Of a stretch of DNA of 10,812 bases, positions 1-6,763 are shown one piece after another. The notes under the pieces are model-generated. The model had not been told where the DNA came from. It saw only the letters and a list, made by a program, of their open reading frames with translations, and made no database searches. Both the position numbers and the translations under genes were made by a program. This DNA comes from Chloroflexota bacterium (GTDB lineage Bacteria; Chloroflexota; Dehalococcoidia; SM23-28-2; RBG-16-64-32). Location: NCBI GenBank assembly GCA_005880055.1, contig VBJS01000066.1, positions 1 to 10,812 of the forward strand. Direction: 5' to 3'. Within the stretch, counting starts at the first letter, position 1; every line of letters begins with the position of its first letter.

Positions 1-362
1 CTTGCCGTCCCCCCTTTGATAGGGTGCCCGCCCGCCCACCCAAATACTCCTCGCCCTGGCTCGGAGAAGGTGGGCCCCACCACCTCCCCTGAGGCTTGCG
101 CATAGCGCCAAGCATTCAGTCAGAGTCGCTTCGCCCGTCCCTTCGATGCTTGAGGACGCGCGCGAGGAAGTCCGTGGAGGTTGCGCTCGAAGACGAGGTC
201 GTTCAGTTCTGGCCAGCTGCTGACCCGGATATCGGACATAGCTCTTATATTCTCGCCGTCCACTCGCCAGGCGGTTCAACGGCCGGGCCGGAGCAGAAGT
301 AATAGGTGTCGTAAGAACCAGGCGGCTCAGCCGGGGGCGACGAGCAGCGGACCGCGTTCGTT
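1..362. other. Gene-poor flank, no confident gene
   Basis: I find no convincing gene here. Reading frames on both strands are short, start without a ribosome binding site, or run into the neighbouring P450 gene in another frame. The stretch holds small symmetric elements. GGTGGG and CCCACC flank a single base at 69-81. A short imperfect stem lies at 94-113 (GCTTG/CAAGC outside, CGC/GCG inside). An 8-base direct repeat CCAGGCGG occurs at 267-274 and 318-325. The first 80 bases are very rich in C and G runs and look like intergenic spacer. None of these elements has the T run of an intrinsic terminator. Confidence 0.5.
120..239 (-). pseudogene. Possible remnant of a gene 5' end (FRG-domain-like start)
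   Basis: A 39-codon reading frame begins at an ATG at 239 and stops at 120-122. Its first residues, MSDIRVSSWPELNDLVFE, resemble the usual opening of FRG-domain proteins (Val-Ser-Ser-Trp-x-Glu-Leu-Asn followed by a hydrophobic residue and Phe). The following part, rich in Arg and Pro, does not. The (Y/F)RG motif that names the family is absent in this frame and I do not see it in the other two frames before the window edge. No strong Shine-Dalgarno sequence precedes the ATG; the AT-rich stretch TATAAG sits about 10 bases upstream. It may be a truncated or frameshifted remnant, or chance resemblance in non-coding DNA. The resemblance is from memory of the family, not from a search. Confidence 0.2.
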
Positions 363-1604
363 TCAGGCGGCGCGGAAGCTGATGGGCAGGGCGCTGGGCC
401 CTCGGAGCGTGATGCTCTCTTTGTAGGGCGGCGGATCGGTCGCCAGCTCAAGCGCCCGGAAGCGCTCGACAAGCGTGCGCAGGGCAATCTGTCCTTCAAG
501 GCGCGCCAGGGGCGCCCCCAGGCAGAAGTGGATGCCGTAGCCGAACGCCAGGTGACGGTCGTCGTTGCGAGTGATGTCGAAGCGGTTCGGGTCCGCGAAA
601 TGCGATGGGTCGCGGTTGGCGGCGCCCAGCAACAGCATCACGAACTGGCCCCTGGTCAGCTTCAGCCCGCCGAACTCCATCTCCTCCAGCGCGATCCGGC
701 CGTCGAACTGGACGGGCGGATCAAAGCGGAGGACCTCCTCCACCACGGAAGGAGCCAGGCCGGGCTCCGAGGTGAAGCGCGCAAGCTCCTGCGGGTGGCG
801 GAGGAGCTGAAGCAGGCCGTTAGCGATCAGGTTGACAGTGGTCTCGTGCCCGGCGATGAGGAGCAGCGTGCAGGTGGAAAGAAGCTCGCCCTCGCCCAGC
901 TTGTCTCCTTCCTCTTCTGCAGCTATTAGCGCCGAGAGGATGTCCGGACGCGGCGCCGCCCGGTGCTCGGCGACCAGCCCGCGGAAGTACTCGCGGGACT
1001 CACTGATCGCACGCACCCGGCGTTCAAGGACATCCGGAGGTTGGGTGATCTCTGGGTCCAGCGACCTGGCGAGCTCCGAAGACCAGACGCGGAAAGTCGC
1101 CTGGTCCTCCGCCGGCACACCCAGCATTTCGCAAATGACGATGACGGGCAGCGGATAAGCGAGTTCCGCGACAACGTCCATCGAATCCGTCGAGGCTGCC
1201 TTGTCCAGCAAGGCATCTACGATCTGCTGGATCCGCGGGCGCAGCCCCTCGACGGCGCGCGGCGTGAACGCCTGGTTCACCAGCCGCCGCAGACGAGAGT
1301 GGTCCGGCGGGTCCAGGAAAAGAAACGGACGGTCTCCCTCGTTGAAATCCGCGCCCAGTGATTCGGCCTGCGCCTCGATGGCCTGGTGCTGCAACACGTA
1401 GTCCGGCGACTTCGTTTCGTCGCTGCTGAAGCGCTTATGGTCGCGCAGGATGGCGAAGCAGTCATCATAGCGAGCAAATGCCGGTACGCCAAACGGGGTC
1501 AGGTGAACCGGTTGCTCCTCCAGAAGACGGCGGTAAATGGGGTAGGGGTCCACGCGAAACCCAGGGTCGAGCGGGTTGAAGATGAGCGGCTGAGCCGTAC
1601 TCAT
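363..1604 (-). CDS. Cytochrome P450 (bacterial soluble type)
   Basis: A complete 413-residue P450, normal length for soluble bacterial P450s and without a membrane anchor. It would insert one oxygen atom into an organic substrate using electrons from a ferredoxin or similar partner; no such partner is in the window. All signatures are present: C-helix HSRLR (His102, Arg106) for the heme propionates, the I-helix oxygen-activation motif AGHETT (251-256), the K-helix ExxR (Glu290-Arg293), and the heme loop FGYGIHFCLG (354-363) with Cys361 as the heme thiolate. The sequence style is that of the broad CYP107-like group; the substrate cannot be predicted. The ATG at 1604 is preferred over an in-frame ATG at 1628 because GAGGAG (1611-1616) sits six bases before it. 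A Crp-like palindrome lies 49-64 bases upstream. The carboxykinase gene ends 80 bases upstream on the same strand. Confidence 0.95.
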   Translation of the reverse strand: MSTAQPLIFNPLDPGFRVDPYPIYRRLLEEQPVHLTPFGVPAFARYDDCFAILRDHKRFSSDETKSPDYVLQHQAIEAQAESLGADFNEGDRPFLFLDPPDHSRLRRLVNQAFTPRAVEGLRPRIQQIVDALLDKAASTDSMDVVAELAYPLPVIVICEMLGVPAEDQATFRVWSSELARSLDPEITQPPDVLERRVRAISESREYFRGLVAEHRAAPRPDILSALIAAEEEGDKLGEGELLSTCTLLLIAGHETTVNLIANGLLQLLRHPQELARFTSEPGLAPSVVEEVLRFDPPVQFDGRIALEEMEFGGLKLTRGQFVMLLLGAANRDPSHFADPNRFDITRNDDRHLAFGYGIHFCLGAPLARLEGQIALRTLVERFRALELATDPPPYKESITLRGPSALPISFRAA

Positions 1605-1610
1605 GGGGCA

Positions 1611-1616
1611 CTCCTC
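1611..1616 (-). promoter_or_regulatory. Ribosome binding site deciding the P450 start
   Basis: GAGGAG on the minus strand, six bases before the ATG at 1604. It supports that start over the upstream in-frame ATG at 1628, whose eight extra codons would contain this site. Confidence 0.7.
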
Positions 1617-1652
1617 GTTCAGAGACACTAATCGCTATGCTGGTATGTTGAA

Positions 1653-1668
1653 TGTGACCCGAGTCACA
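1653..1668. promoter_or_regulatory. Crp/Fnr-family operator-like palindrome
   Basis: The sequence TGTGACCCGAGTCACA has perfect 6-base arms (TGTGAC/GTCACA) around four central bases. It fits TGTGA-N6-TCACA, the consensus of E. coli CRP and many relatives. It lies in the 80-base gap between the carboxykinase stop and the P450 start, 49-64 bases upstream of the P450 ATG, a plausible place for promoter control of the P450. I do not see a strong -35/-10 pair for the P450 next to it, so activation or repression cannot be told apart. No Crp-type regulator gene is in the window. Confidence 0.55.
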
Positions 1669-1684
1669 GTCCTGCTCCGGCGCG

Positions 1685-3229
1685 CTAGACGCCGCCCAGG
1701 ATGTACGGATCGAGGTCCGGGAAGGCTTGGAGGCAGGCCCGGCGCTCGCTCTTCAGCTTCTGCACCCAGGCGTCGTACTCGGCTAGCCGCCCGAGCCCGG
1801 CGAAGCGCTGGCGCGGATGAAGCAGGTCTTCGTCGGTCGGCTCGATGTCCGGCACATGGGAGGGCAGCAGATACCCGAAGTCCCGGTCTTCGTCCCAGTC
1901 GACCCCGCCCTCAGCGATTGCCTGCAGGCAGGCGGAAGAATGGGCGACGGTGATTTTCTTGGAGGCTGGACCATGGTCGTCGACAATCCAGCCAGTGTTC
2001 ATGAGGTAGACGTCAATCGGATGGCTGCGGAGGATCTCCAGGAAGCGGTTGCCCTGCAAGTCGTTCGGGAGGGGGAAGAAGGGGTTGGTGCCGGGAACCC
2101 GTAGGGCCTTGCCGGCCTCGTCCTTGCCACCGGCGCTGGTGCCCTGCGTCTCGCCCAGCATGAAGTAGGCGGCCGCCTGCTGCTGGCTGAGCCTCGCCAG
2201 GGCCGGTACCACACTGCGTGCGCGGTTCAGGATTACGATTGCGCTGACCGGCGGAATATTGCGGGCGTCCTCGTAGCGGCCGAGCGCCTCCAGCGGGAAG
2301 ACGGCACGGCCGTTCTGCGTGAAGCTCTCGTTGAAGAAGTCCGGTCCGCCGTCTTCGTTCAGGAACACGTTCTCGAGGTAGGCGATGGGGCTGGTGACGG
2401 CGCCGTAGATCTCCGGCTCGTTCGCCGGCGAGAGCGCGAACGTCTTGGCGAAGCAGCCGTTCTCGCTGCCGTGAACGATGCCGCCGGGCATCAGCGCGAT
2501 GAAGTCGTCCTGCACTGGCTTCGAGCCGTTTTGTCGCTGGAACGTCGAAGTGGTCTTGCCGGTGCCCGAGAGGCCGATGATCACGATGGTCCTCGGCCCT
2601 TTCGTGGTGGGCACCACTTTGCAGCCGGCATGCATGGGCAGCCCGCCAGTATCGTAGACCACCTTGTTCCACATCCTCAGCCCCCCCTTCTTCGATTCGC
2701 CGAAGTAGTCGGAGTTGAGGACGCGCGTCATGCCGTTTTCCAGGTCAACGGTGATACAGCGCTCGTCCGGGTAGCCGGGAGCGGCAAGATTCGGCGTGTG
2801 GACGACCGACAGCTTCGGGTCGCCGGGGCGCCGCTCGAAATAAAGGAATCGCTGCATGCCCGCGATGTTCGCGCTGCGCTTCTCGACGATCAGTCTGGCC
2901 GCCGTCTGTACCTGCGGCGCGTTGGCGATGTGGCCGTCGATAACCAGCATGTCGGTGCCGCGCATGTACTCGTCCTGGATGCGGACGATGCTCTGGTAGC
3001 GGCGGCGGCTCATCGTCTGGTGGCCGCGGTACGCCTCGGGGTCGTCGGTTACGATGTAGGTTGAGCCGGCGCTGCGGGCGTCCACGCGGGTGAAGACGTC
3101 AATGTTGCCGCAGGATGTGGGGACGGCGTTGGGCATCTCTTCGGTGAAGCGGCGGAGATCCTTCTGGGAAGGGTTTTCAATGAACGCCTGAGCTTGAAGC
3201 TCGTAGGCCCGCGTACTCAGAGCGACCAT
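1685..3229 (-). CDS. pckA: Phosphoenolpyruvate carboxykinase, ATP type (divergent)
   Basis: A complete 514-residue protein, slightly shorter than the ~540 of E. coli PckA. It would convert oxaloacetate and ATP to phosphoenolpyruvate, CO2 and ADP, a gluconeogenic step in the cytoplasm. Visible elements in order: ARSAGSTYIVTDD (51-63), matching the substrate-binding GRSPKDKYIV segment with its Arg kept (Arg52); YFGESKKGGLRMWN (175-188) with the metal-site Lys; MH at 199-200 for the metal-site His; the P-loop GLSGTGKT (219-226); VQDDF (239-243) for the second nucleotide/metal motif; ENGCFAKT (256-263); NGRAVFP (306-312) with the catalytic Arg; NTGW (411-414). Catalytic residues thus look intact. 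The stretch YFMLGETQGTSAGG (355-368) replaces the E. coli-type HFLSGFTAKLAGTE, so this is a distinct branch. The ATG at 3229 has GGAGGA (3235-3240) five bases upstream. A candidate promoter and leader lie at 3230-3394. Confidence 0.9.
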   Translation of the reverse strand: MVALSTRAYELQAQAFIENPSQKDLRRFTEEMPNAVPTSCGNIDVFTRVDARSAGSTYIVTDDPEAYRGHQTMSRRRYQSIVRIQDEYMRGTDMLVIDGHIANAPQVQTAARLIVEKRSANIAGMQRFLYFERRPGDPKLSVVHTPNLAAPGYPDERCITVDLENGMTRVLNSDYFGESKKGGLRMWNKVVYDTGGLPMHAGCKVVPTTKGPRTIVIIGLSGTGKTTSTFQRQNGSKPVQDDFIALMPGGIVHGSENGCFAKTFALSPANEPEIYGAVTSPIAYLENVFLNEDGGPDFFNESFTQNGRAVFPLEALGRYEDARNIPPVSAIVILNRARSVVPALARLSQQQAAAYFMLGETQGTSAGGKDEAGKALRVPGTNPFFPLPNDLQGNRFLEILRSHPIDVYLMNTGWIVDDHGPASKKITVAHSSACLQAIAEGGVDWDEDRDFGYLLPSHVPDIEPTDEDLLHPRQRFAGLGRLAEYDAWVQKLKSERRACLQAFPDLDPYILGGV

Positions 3230-3234
3230 TCGTT

Positions 3235-3240
3235 TCCTCC
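3235..3240 (-). promoter_or_regulatory. Ribosome binding site of the carboxykinase gene
   Basis: GGAGGA on the minus strand, five bases before the ATG at 3229. It is a strong Shine-Dalgarno sequence and fixes the start. The 7-base arm of an inverted repeat (3248-3254) ends only seven bases upstream, so folding of the leader could affect access to it. Confidence 0.7.
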
Positions 3241-3247
3241 ATTTGGT

Positions 3248-3346
3248 GTCCGACAGTTGCCTCGGGGACGCTGCTACCAGTCGGACGGGGCTGGTCGCCT
3301 CCTGTTACACGGACCTGGCGTCCTTGGCCCCGCCGTGGGGGAGGCG
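3248..3346 (-). promoter_or_regulatory. Pairable leader upstream of the carboxykinase
   Basis: If transcription starts near 3350, the mRNA has an untranslated leader of about 120 nt. It contains two perfect 7-base inverted repeats. One has arms at 3296-3302 and 3340-3346, enclosing a smaller GGAC/GTCC hairpin. The other has arms GTCCGAC/GTCGGAC at 3248-3254 and 3280-3286, directly upstream of the ribosome binding site. I recognise no known riboswitch. In GC-rich DNA a 7-base repeat in 120 bases is not rare, so the structure is suggestive only. Confidence 0.25.
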
Positions 3347-3356
3347 GCTGTCACGG

Positions 3357-3385
3357 ATTCTCTGCTAATGAGCGCCCGCTTTCAA
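3357..3385 (-). promoter_or_regulatory. Candidate sigma-70-type promoter of the carboxykinase
   Basis: On the minus strand TTGAAA (3380-3385, five of six consensus bases) is followed after 17 bases by GAGAAT (3357-3362, four of six). Transcription would begin near 3350. The site lies in the 215-base gap between the metallo-hydrolase stop and the carboxykinase start, with no better pair in sight. Its -35 box lies between the two arms of the inverted repeat at 3370-3394. Confidence 0.4.
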
Positions 3386-3394
3386 GAGGCGCTC
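3370..3394. promoter_or_regulatory. Inverted repeat around the carboxykinase -35 box
   Basis: Perfect 7-base arms GAGCGCC (3370-3376) and GGCGCTC (3388-3394) are separated by 11 bases containing the candidate -35 box (3380-3385). One wobble and one further match extend the arms to nine positions (3368-3396). A dimeric repressor bound here would cover the promoter. It could instead be a weak hairpin at the end of the upstream metallo-hydrolase transcript, but no T run follows it on the minus strand. Confidence 0.35.
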
Positions 3395-3444
3395 GTGAAG
3401 GAACCGATGCGAATTCGTATAACTGTTCACATATGGCCTGGCTA

Positions 3445-4722
3445 TCAAGGGCCGGGCGATGCTAAGTGTGCCTCGGCTTCGCGCACGGCCGCAAGGAACG
3501 CGCCGCGGGCCATCAGCGAGCTTTCGCCGGCCGCGCGGGCAGCGAAGAGGTCGCGCCACAGCTCCCAGGCATCCCGATTTCCCGGCTCCCCTTTACGCAC
3601 GAAATCCACCAGGTGGCAGGCGAGCTGCAGGTCGCCTTCATCTCGCAGTTTGCGGGCGCGCACCAGGATCGGTGCTGCCCCCGTCGCCGCGACGAGCGCC
3701 GCGGCGATCTCCTCGGAGTGCGCGGGCAGGATGCTCGCCGGGTCGCCGTCGTACCAGCCACCATAAAGGCGATAGACGTTACGCGCGATGAAGTGCGGGT
3801 GATCGTAGATCGGTTGCAGCCACGGTTTATCGGTGGCGGGCCAGCGGATGTCTCGCAGGACATCCTCGAGCCACTTGCCCTCGTTCATCAGCTCTACGAC
3901 CTGGTCATGGATGGAGCGCAGGAAGTGAGCAGTGGACAGGAGCGCTTCTTCGATGCGTCCCTCGCCTGAAAGCACCGGTCCGTGTCCGGGGAGAAGGTGC
4001 AGCGGCTTGAGCGCCGCCATCTGCTGGAGGGCGTCTGCCCAATCCTTTGCGTAGCGCTGGACTTTGTACGGGTTGCCCGCGTTGGGAGAGGACCAGACGA
4101 ACGTGTCGCCCGTGCAGAGCACCCGGCGTCCCGGACACCACACCCAAGTCTCGTCGTCCGTCTCACCGCGGCTGTGGTGTAGCTCGAAGACCTCGCCTCC
4201 CACGGTAATGTCCATCCCGCGGTCGTGCGCGATATCCGGGTACGTCCACGTCGCGTTGGAGAACGGCTTCATACCGGGCGGCATCGCGAACTGTATCTGG
4301 TTTATGTGGTCGTTCTGGGCTGCGAGCATCCGGTAGCGGTCAAACCGCGGCGCCACGTCTCGATGAGCGATGACGCGTGGACGGCGATCGCCCCGTGACT
4401 GCGAGTGATCGATGATCGCCTGCGCGCCCGTTACGTGATCGATGTGACCGTGCGTGTATACGATTGCCTCAACGGGCGCTTGCGAATAGTTCTTTCGCAG
4501 GTCTTCCACGACGCGCGGCGCCTGCTGAGTGATTGCCGTGTCGACAAGCAGTATGCCGCCCTCGCAGATGAACACGGACACGTTAGCCATCGCCGAAAGA
4601 AAAACCACGCCTTCGGCCACCGTCGCCGAGGGGCCTAGATGGAAGAAAGCCGCCTGTTCCGGCGGAAGGCTTTGCGCGCTGGCAAAATCAAGCGGCTTCC
4701 CGAGGGTGGGACTATCGGTCAT
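3445..4722 (-). CDS. Metallo-beta-lactamase-fold hydrolase, short alkyl-sulfatase-like
   Basis: A complete 425-residue cytoplasmic-looking protein with no signal peptide. Residues about 45-250 form a metallo-beta-lactamase domain: the metal motif THGHIDH (90-96; His91, His93, Asp95, His96), RGETDDE (185-191) with Glu187, GDTF (205-208) with Asp206, and GHG (246-248) with His247. Residues about 255-400 include DHPHFIARNVYRLYGGWYDGDP (307-328 region), the hallmark of the alkyl-sulfatase dimerisation domain of SdsA1/BDS1-type enzymes, which cleave alkyl sulfate esters. The C-terminal SCP2-like domain of SdsA1 (about 650 residues in total) is missing. Glu187 matches the first metal-binding Glu of SdsA1; the second is Asp here, as in ordinary metallo-beta-lactamases. 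Sulfatase activity is therefore uncertain, and another ester or lactone substrate is possible. The ATG at 4722 has AGGAG about eight bases upstream. selB ends 50 bases upstream on the same strand. Confidence 0.85.
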   Translation of the reverse strand: MTDSPTLGKPLDFASAQSLPPEQAAFFHLGPSATVAEGVVFLSAMANVSVFICEGGILLVDTAITQQAPRVVEDLRKNYSQAPVEAIVYTHGHIDHVTGAQAIIDHSQSRGDRRPRVIAHRDVAPRFDRYRMLAAQNDHINQIQFAMPPGMKPFSNATWTYPDIAHDRGMDITVGGEVFELHHSRGETDDETWVWCPGRRVLCTGDTFVWSSPNAGNPYKVQRYAKDWADALQQMAALKPLHLLPGHGPVLSGEGRIEEALLSTAHFLRSIHDQVVELMNEGKWLEDVLRDIRWPATDKPWLQPIYDHPHFIARNVYRLYGGWYDGDPASILPAHSEEIAAALVAATGAAPILVRARKLRDEGDLQLACHLVDFVRKGEPGNRDAWELWRDLFAARAAGESSLMARGAFLAAVREAEAHLASPGP

Positions 4723-4750
4723 GGAGCGTCTCCTGGAGTGTGGTGGGGCA

Positions 4751-4756
4751 AGTATA
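4751..4756 (-). promoter_or_regulatory. Possible -10 box upstream of the metallo-hydrolase
   Basis: TATACT (five of six consensus bases) on the minus strand, 28 bases before the hydrolase ATG, in the short gap after selB. I see no good -35 box at 16-18 bases, where the sequence is the end of selB. The hydrolase may be co-transcribed with selB or have its own start here. Confidence 0.25.
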
Positions 4757-4772
4757 TCGCAGGCGCGGTCAG

Positions 4773-6659
4773 CTAGGAGGATGCCGTCCGCGGGCGTTCG
4801 CGCAATACTCGCTCATCACCCACCCTGCGGGTAATCCGCTCCGAGTCGAGGTGCTCTAGGAGGGCCTGCGCGTACTTACGGCTGGTACCAAATATATCTC
4901 GAACCTGAGCGAGGGTGACGCTCCCGTGCTCGCCTATATGTGCGGTTATTCGCTCCACCATTTCCTTGTAGGCGGCGGCTGAGAAGGTGACACCATCGCT
5001 TGCCCGAACGACTCGGCCCTGCGATTCCAGGTAAGACAAGAGCTCTTCATCGAGCACCCGCTTCGGCGCGGGAGCGAACGGGTCCGACTCCAGGGCCGCC
5101 AGGAAAGTCTGGCACCGCTGCAACTGTTCTTCGTCGGGCGAGGGCTCGTGGTCGGGCAACGCTATCGCGCCCGTCCGTTCCACGACCCGACCTTCACCCT
5201 CCCAGAGCGTCTCCACCTGCTCGAACCCACGCGGCGACAGACCCAGACGGGCCCGCAGCGCCTCCCTTGGCATTCCAGCGCGTAGCGGGAATCGACGGTG
5301 ATATTCCGATAGCGTTTCGATTAGGTTGCTGCGTAATCGGTCGATGGTGTCTGAGATAACGACCAGCGGCACGCCGGTCAGCCCAGCGCTGGGCAAGGAA
5401 ACTAGATCGCCGGATGCCAGCAAACCTTCCAGCGCCTCCCTGGCGCTCTGAACGTCAAGGCCGCTCTCGCGCACCACCTGCTCCGGTTCCGCCGGACCCA
5501 GCCGCTCCGCCGCCATTCGCACAATCTCCTCCGGCGAGCCCTCCGCAAGCGATTGCAGCGCTGCCAGGGTTGGCGAATGGAAGCGGCGATGACGCCGGAC
5601 CTGGGCATCGATAACGCGGCCGCCGCCCAACGTATCGTTGGGATCCCTGATGACAAAACGGTCGCCCTTCAAGACAGCGACCGGCTCGGCCAGGCGCACC
5701 TGGGCCCAGCCGCTCTCGCTCGGCGCCAGCTCATTGCGGTCCAGCAGGGCAAGGCGGGCCTCTCCTTCCGCCGCCCCTGTGTGGAACGTGATCTGCGTGT
5801 TATGCCTGACCGGCCGTTGCAGATCACGCACCGCCCGCAGGTGCACGTCGAGCATTGTCGCGGCGGTAATTGTCCCCGGATTTGCCAGCACCATCCCTCG
5901 CCGCAGGTCATCAACGGCAAGGCCCGCCAGGTTTACCGCTGTCCGCCTCCCGGGCGAGGCGGTTTCTACCTTGCGCCCGTGCGATTGGAGGCCGCGAATG
6001 CGCGACCGCAATCCACCGGGCAGGATCTCGATCTCCTGCCCGGCCCTCAGTTGGCCGTCGATTAGCGTACCGGTGACGACCGTGCCGAAGCCCGTCATCG
6101 TGAACACGCGGTCGATGGGCAGGCGTGGGCGGCCGATGTCTCGCCGGCCGGGGGTCTGCGCGAGCTGGGATTCGAGGGCCGCCACGAGCTGCTCGAGGCC
6201 TTCTCGTGTAACGGCTGAGCAGGGAACGATAGGCGATTCCTGCAGCGTGGTACCGGACAACACTTCGGCCGCATCGGCCAGCGCTAGCTCCAGGAACTCC
6301 CTCTCTACCAGGTCTGCCTTCGTAAGCGCGACTACACCGTGGTCGATGCCGAGCAGGTCGATGATCGCCAGATGCTCGCGCGTCTGTGGCATGACGCCCT
6401 CGTCTGCCGCAATCACGAGGAGCGCGAGGTCGATGCCCCCAACGCCGGCAAGCATGTTCTTGATGAACCGCTCGTGGCCGGGAACATCAACAATCCCCGC
6501 TTCTTCGCCGGAGGGCAGCCTCAGCCAGGCGAAGCCAAGGTCGATCGTTAGCCCGCGCTCTTTCTCTTCTCGCAATCGGTCCGGGTCAATACCCGTCAGC
6601 GCCTGGACCAGCGCAGACTTGCCGTGGTCGACGTGCCCGGCTGTGCCGATCACGTACAC
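4773..6659 (-). CDS. selB: Selenocysteine-specific elongation factor SelB
   Basis: A complete 628-residue translational GTPase that carries Sec-tRNA to UGA codons marked by a SECIS hairpin. G-domain motifs are intact: GHVDHGKS (8-15), the switch segment RGLTIDLGFA (35-44), DVPGHE (58-63), TKAD (113-116) and SAV (148-150). EF-Tu-like domains 2 and 3 follow (about 178-355), including RVFTMTGFGTVVTGTL (184-199) typical of SelB. The C-terminal half consists of winged-helix repeats: FPLRAGMPREALRARL (457-472) and FGTSRKYAQALLEHLD (590-605), the last being the SECIS-binding end. The start chosen is GTG at 6659, because GGAGG (6666-6670) lies six bases upstream and the protein then begins directly at the first beta strand; an in-frame ATG at 6692 would add eleven unlikely residues. 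E. coli SelB has 614 residues. No selA, selD, selC or UGA-containing selenoprotein gene is visible here. Confidence 0.95.
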   Translation of the reverse strand: MYVIGTAGHVDHGKSALVQALTGIDPDRLREEKERGLTIDLGFAWLRLPSGEEAGIVDVPGHERFIKNMLAGVGGIDLALLVIAADEGVMPQTREHLAIIDLLGIDHGVVALTKADLVEREFLELALADAAEVLSGTTLQESPIVPCSAVTREGLEQLVAALESQLAQTPGRRDIGRPRLPIDRVFTMTGFGTVVTGTLIDGQLRAGQEIEILPGGLRSRIRGLQSHGRKVETASPGRRTAVNLAGLAVDDLRRGMVLANPGTITAATMLDVHLRAVRDLQRPVRHNTQITFHTGAAEGEARLALLDRNELAPSESGWAQVRLAEPVAVLKGDRFVIRDPNDTLGGGRVIDAQVRRHRRFHSPTLAALQSLAEGSPEEIVRMAAERLGPAEPEQVVRESGLDVQSAREALEGLLASGDLVSLPSAGLTGVPLVVISDTIDRLRSNLIETLSEYHRRFPLRAGMPREALRARLGLSPRGFEQVETLWEGEGRVVERTGAIALPDHEPSPDEEQLQRCQTFLAALESDPFAPAPKRVLDEELLSYLESQGRVVRASDGVTFSAAAYKEMVERITAHIGEHGSVTLAQVRDIFGTSRKYAQALLEHLDSERITRRVGDERVLRERPRTASS

Positions 6660-6665
6660 GGATCG

Positions 6666-6670
6666 CCTCC
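6666..6670 (-). promoter_or_regulatory. Ribosome binding site choosing the selB GTG start
   Basis: GGAGG on the minus strand, six bases before the GTG at 6659. It supports this start; the ATG at 6692 upstream of it has no comparable site. Confidence 0.65.
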
Positions 6671-6731
6671 ACGGGCAAAGCACCGGCGGCACCGCGGGCG
6701 CGAAATAGAGCGGGTGGTCATGGGCAATCCG

Positions 6732-6757
6732 ATTCTATACCGGTCGGCGAATACGCT
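6732..6757. promoter_or_regulatory. Divergent promoter region between selB and the deacetylase-like gene
   Basis: Two -10-like boxes face away from each other in the 104-base gap. On the minus strand TAGAAT (6732-6737, five of six consensus bases) would start selB transcription near 6725, leaving a leader of about 65 nt. On the plus strand TACGCT (6752-6757) ends six bases before the deacetylase ATG. Neither has a good -35 box. Their closeness means the two genes may compete for polymerase or share a regulator. Confidence 0.3.
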
Positions 6758-6763
6758 GCTAAG

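Noticed and set aside
69..113. Intrinsic terminator at the left edge
   Set aside because: The GGTGGG/CCCACC arms are only one base apart and cannot form a hairpin, the 94-113 stem is short with a bulge, and neither is followed by a T run.
245..499. Minus-strand 84-residue reading frame with two Glu-Pro-Pro-Gly segments and a Cys near its end
   Set aside because: More than half of it overlaps the 3' end of the P450 gene in another frame, it has no ribosome binding site, and GC-rich DNA commonly yields such open antisense or shifted frames.
2013..2672. Minus-strand 219-residue frame inside the carboxykinase gene
   Set aside because: Composition is rich in Arg, Gly and Ala with no motif, and it lies wholly inside a well-supported gene in another frame.
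363..6659. The four minus-strand genes as one new functional system
   Set aside because: Gaps of 80 and 215 bases with separate regulatory signals, and functions without a shared substrate or pathway, argue for unrelated neighbours.
5638..6708. Plus-strand 356-residue open frame opposite selB
   Set aside because: Its translation is dominated by Ser, Arg and Pro, typical of the antisense of a GC-rich gene, and selB on the other strand is unmistakable.
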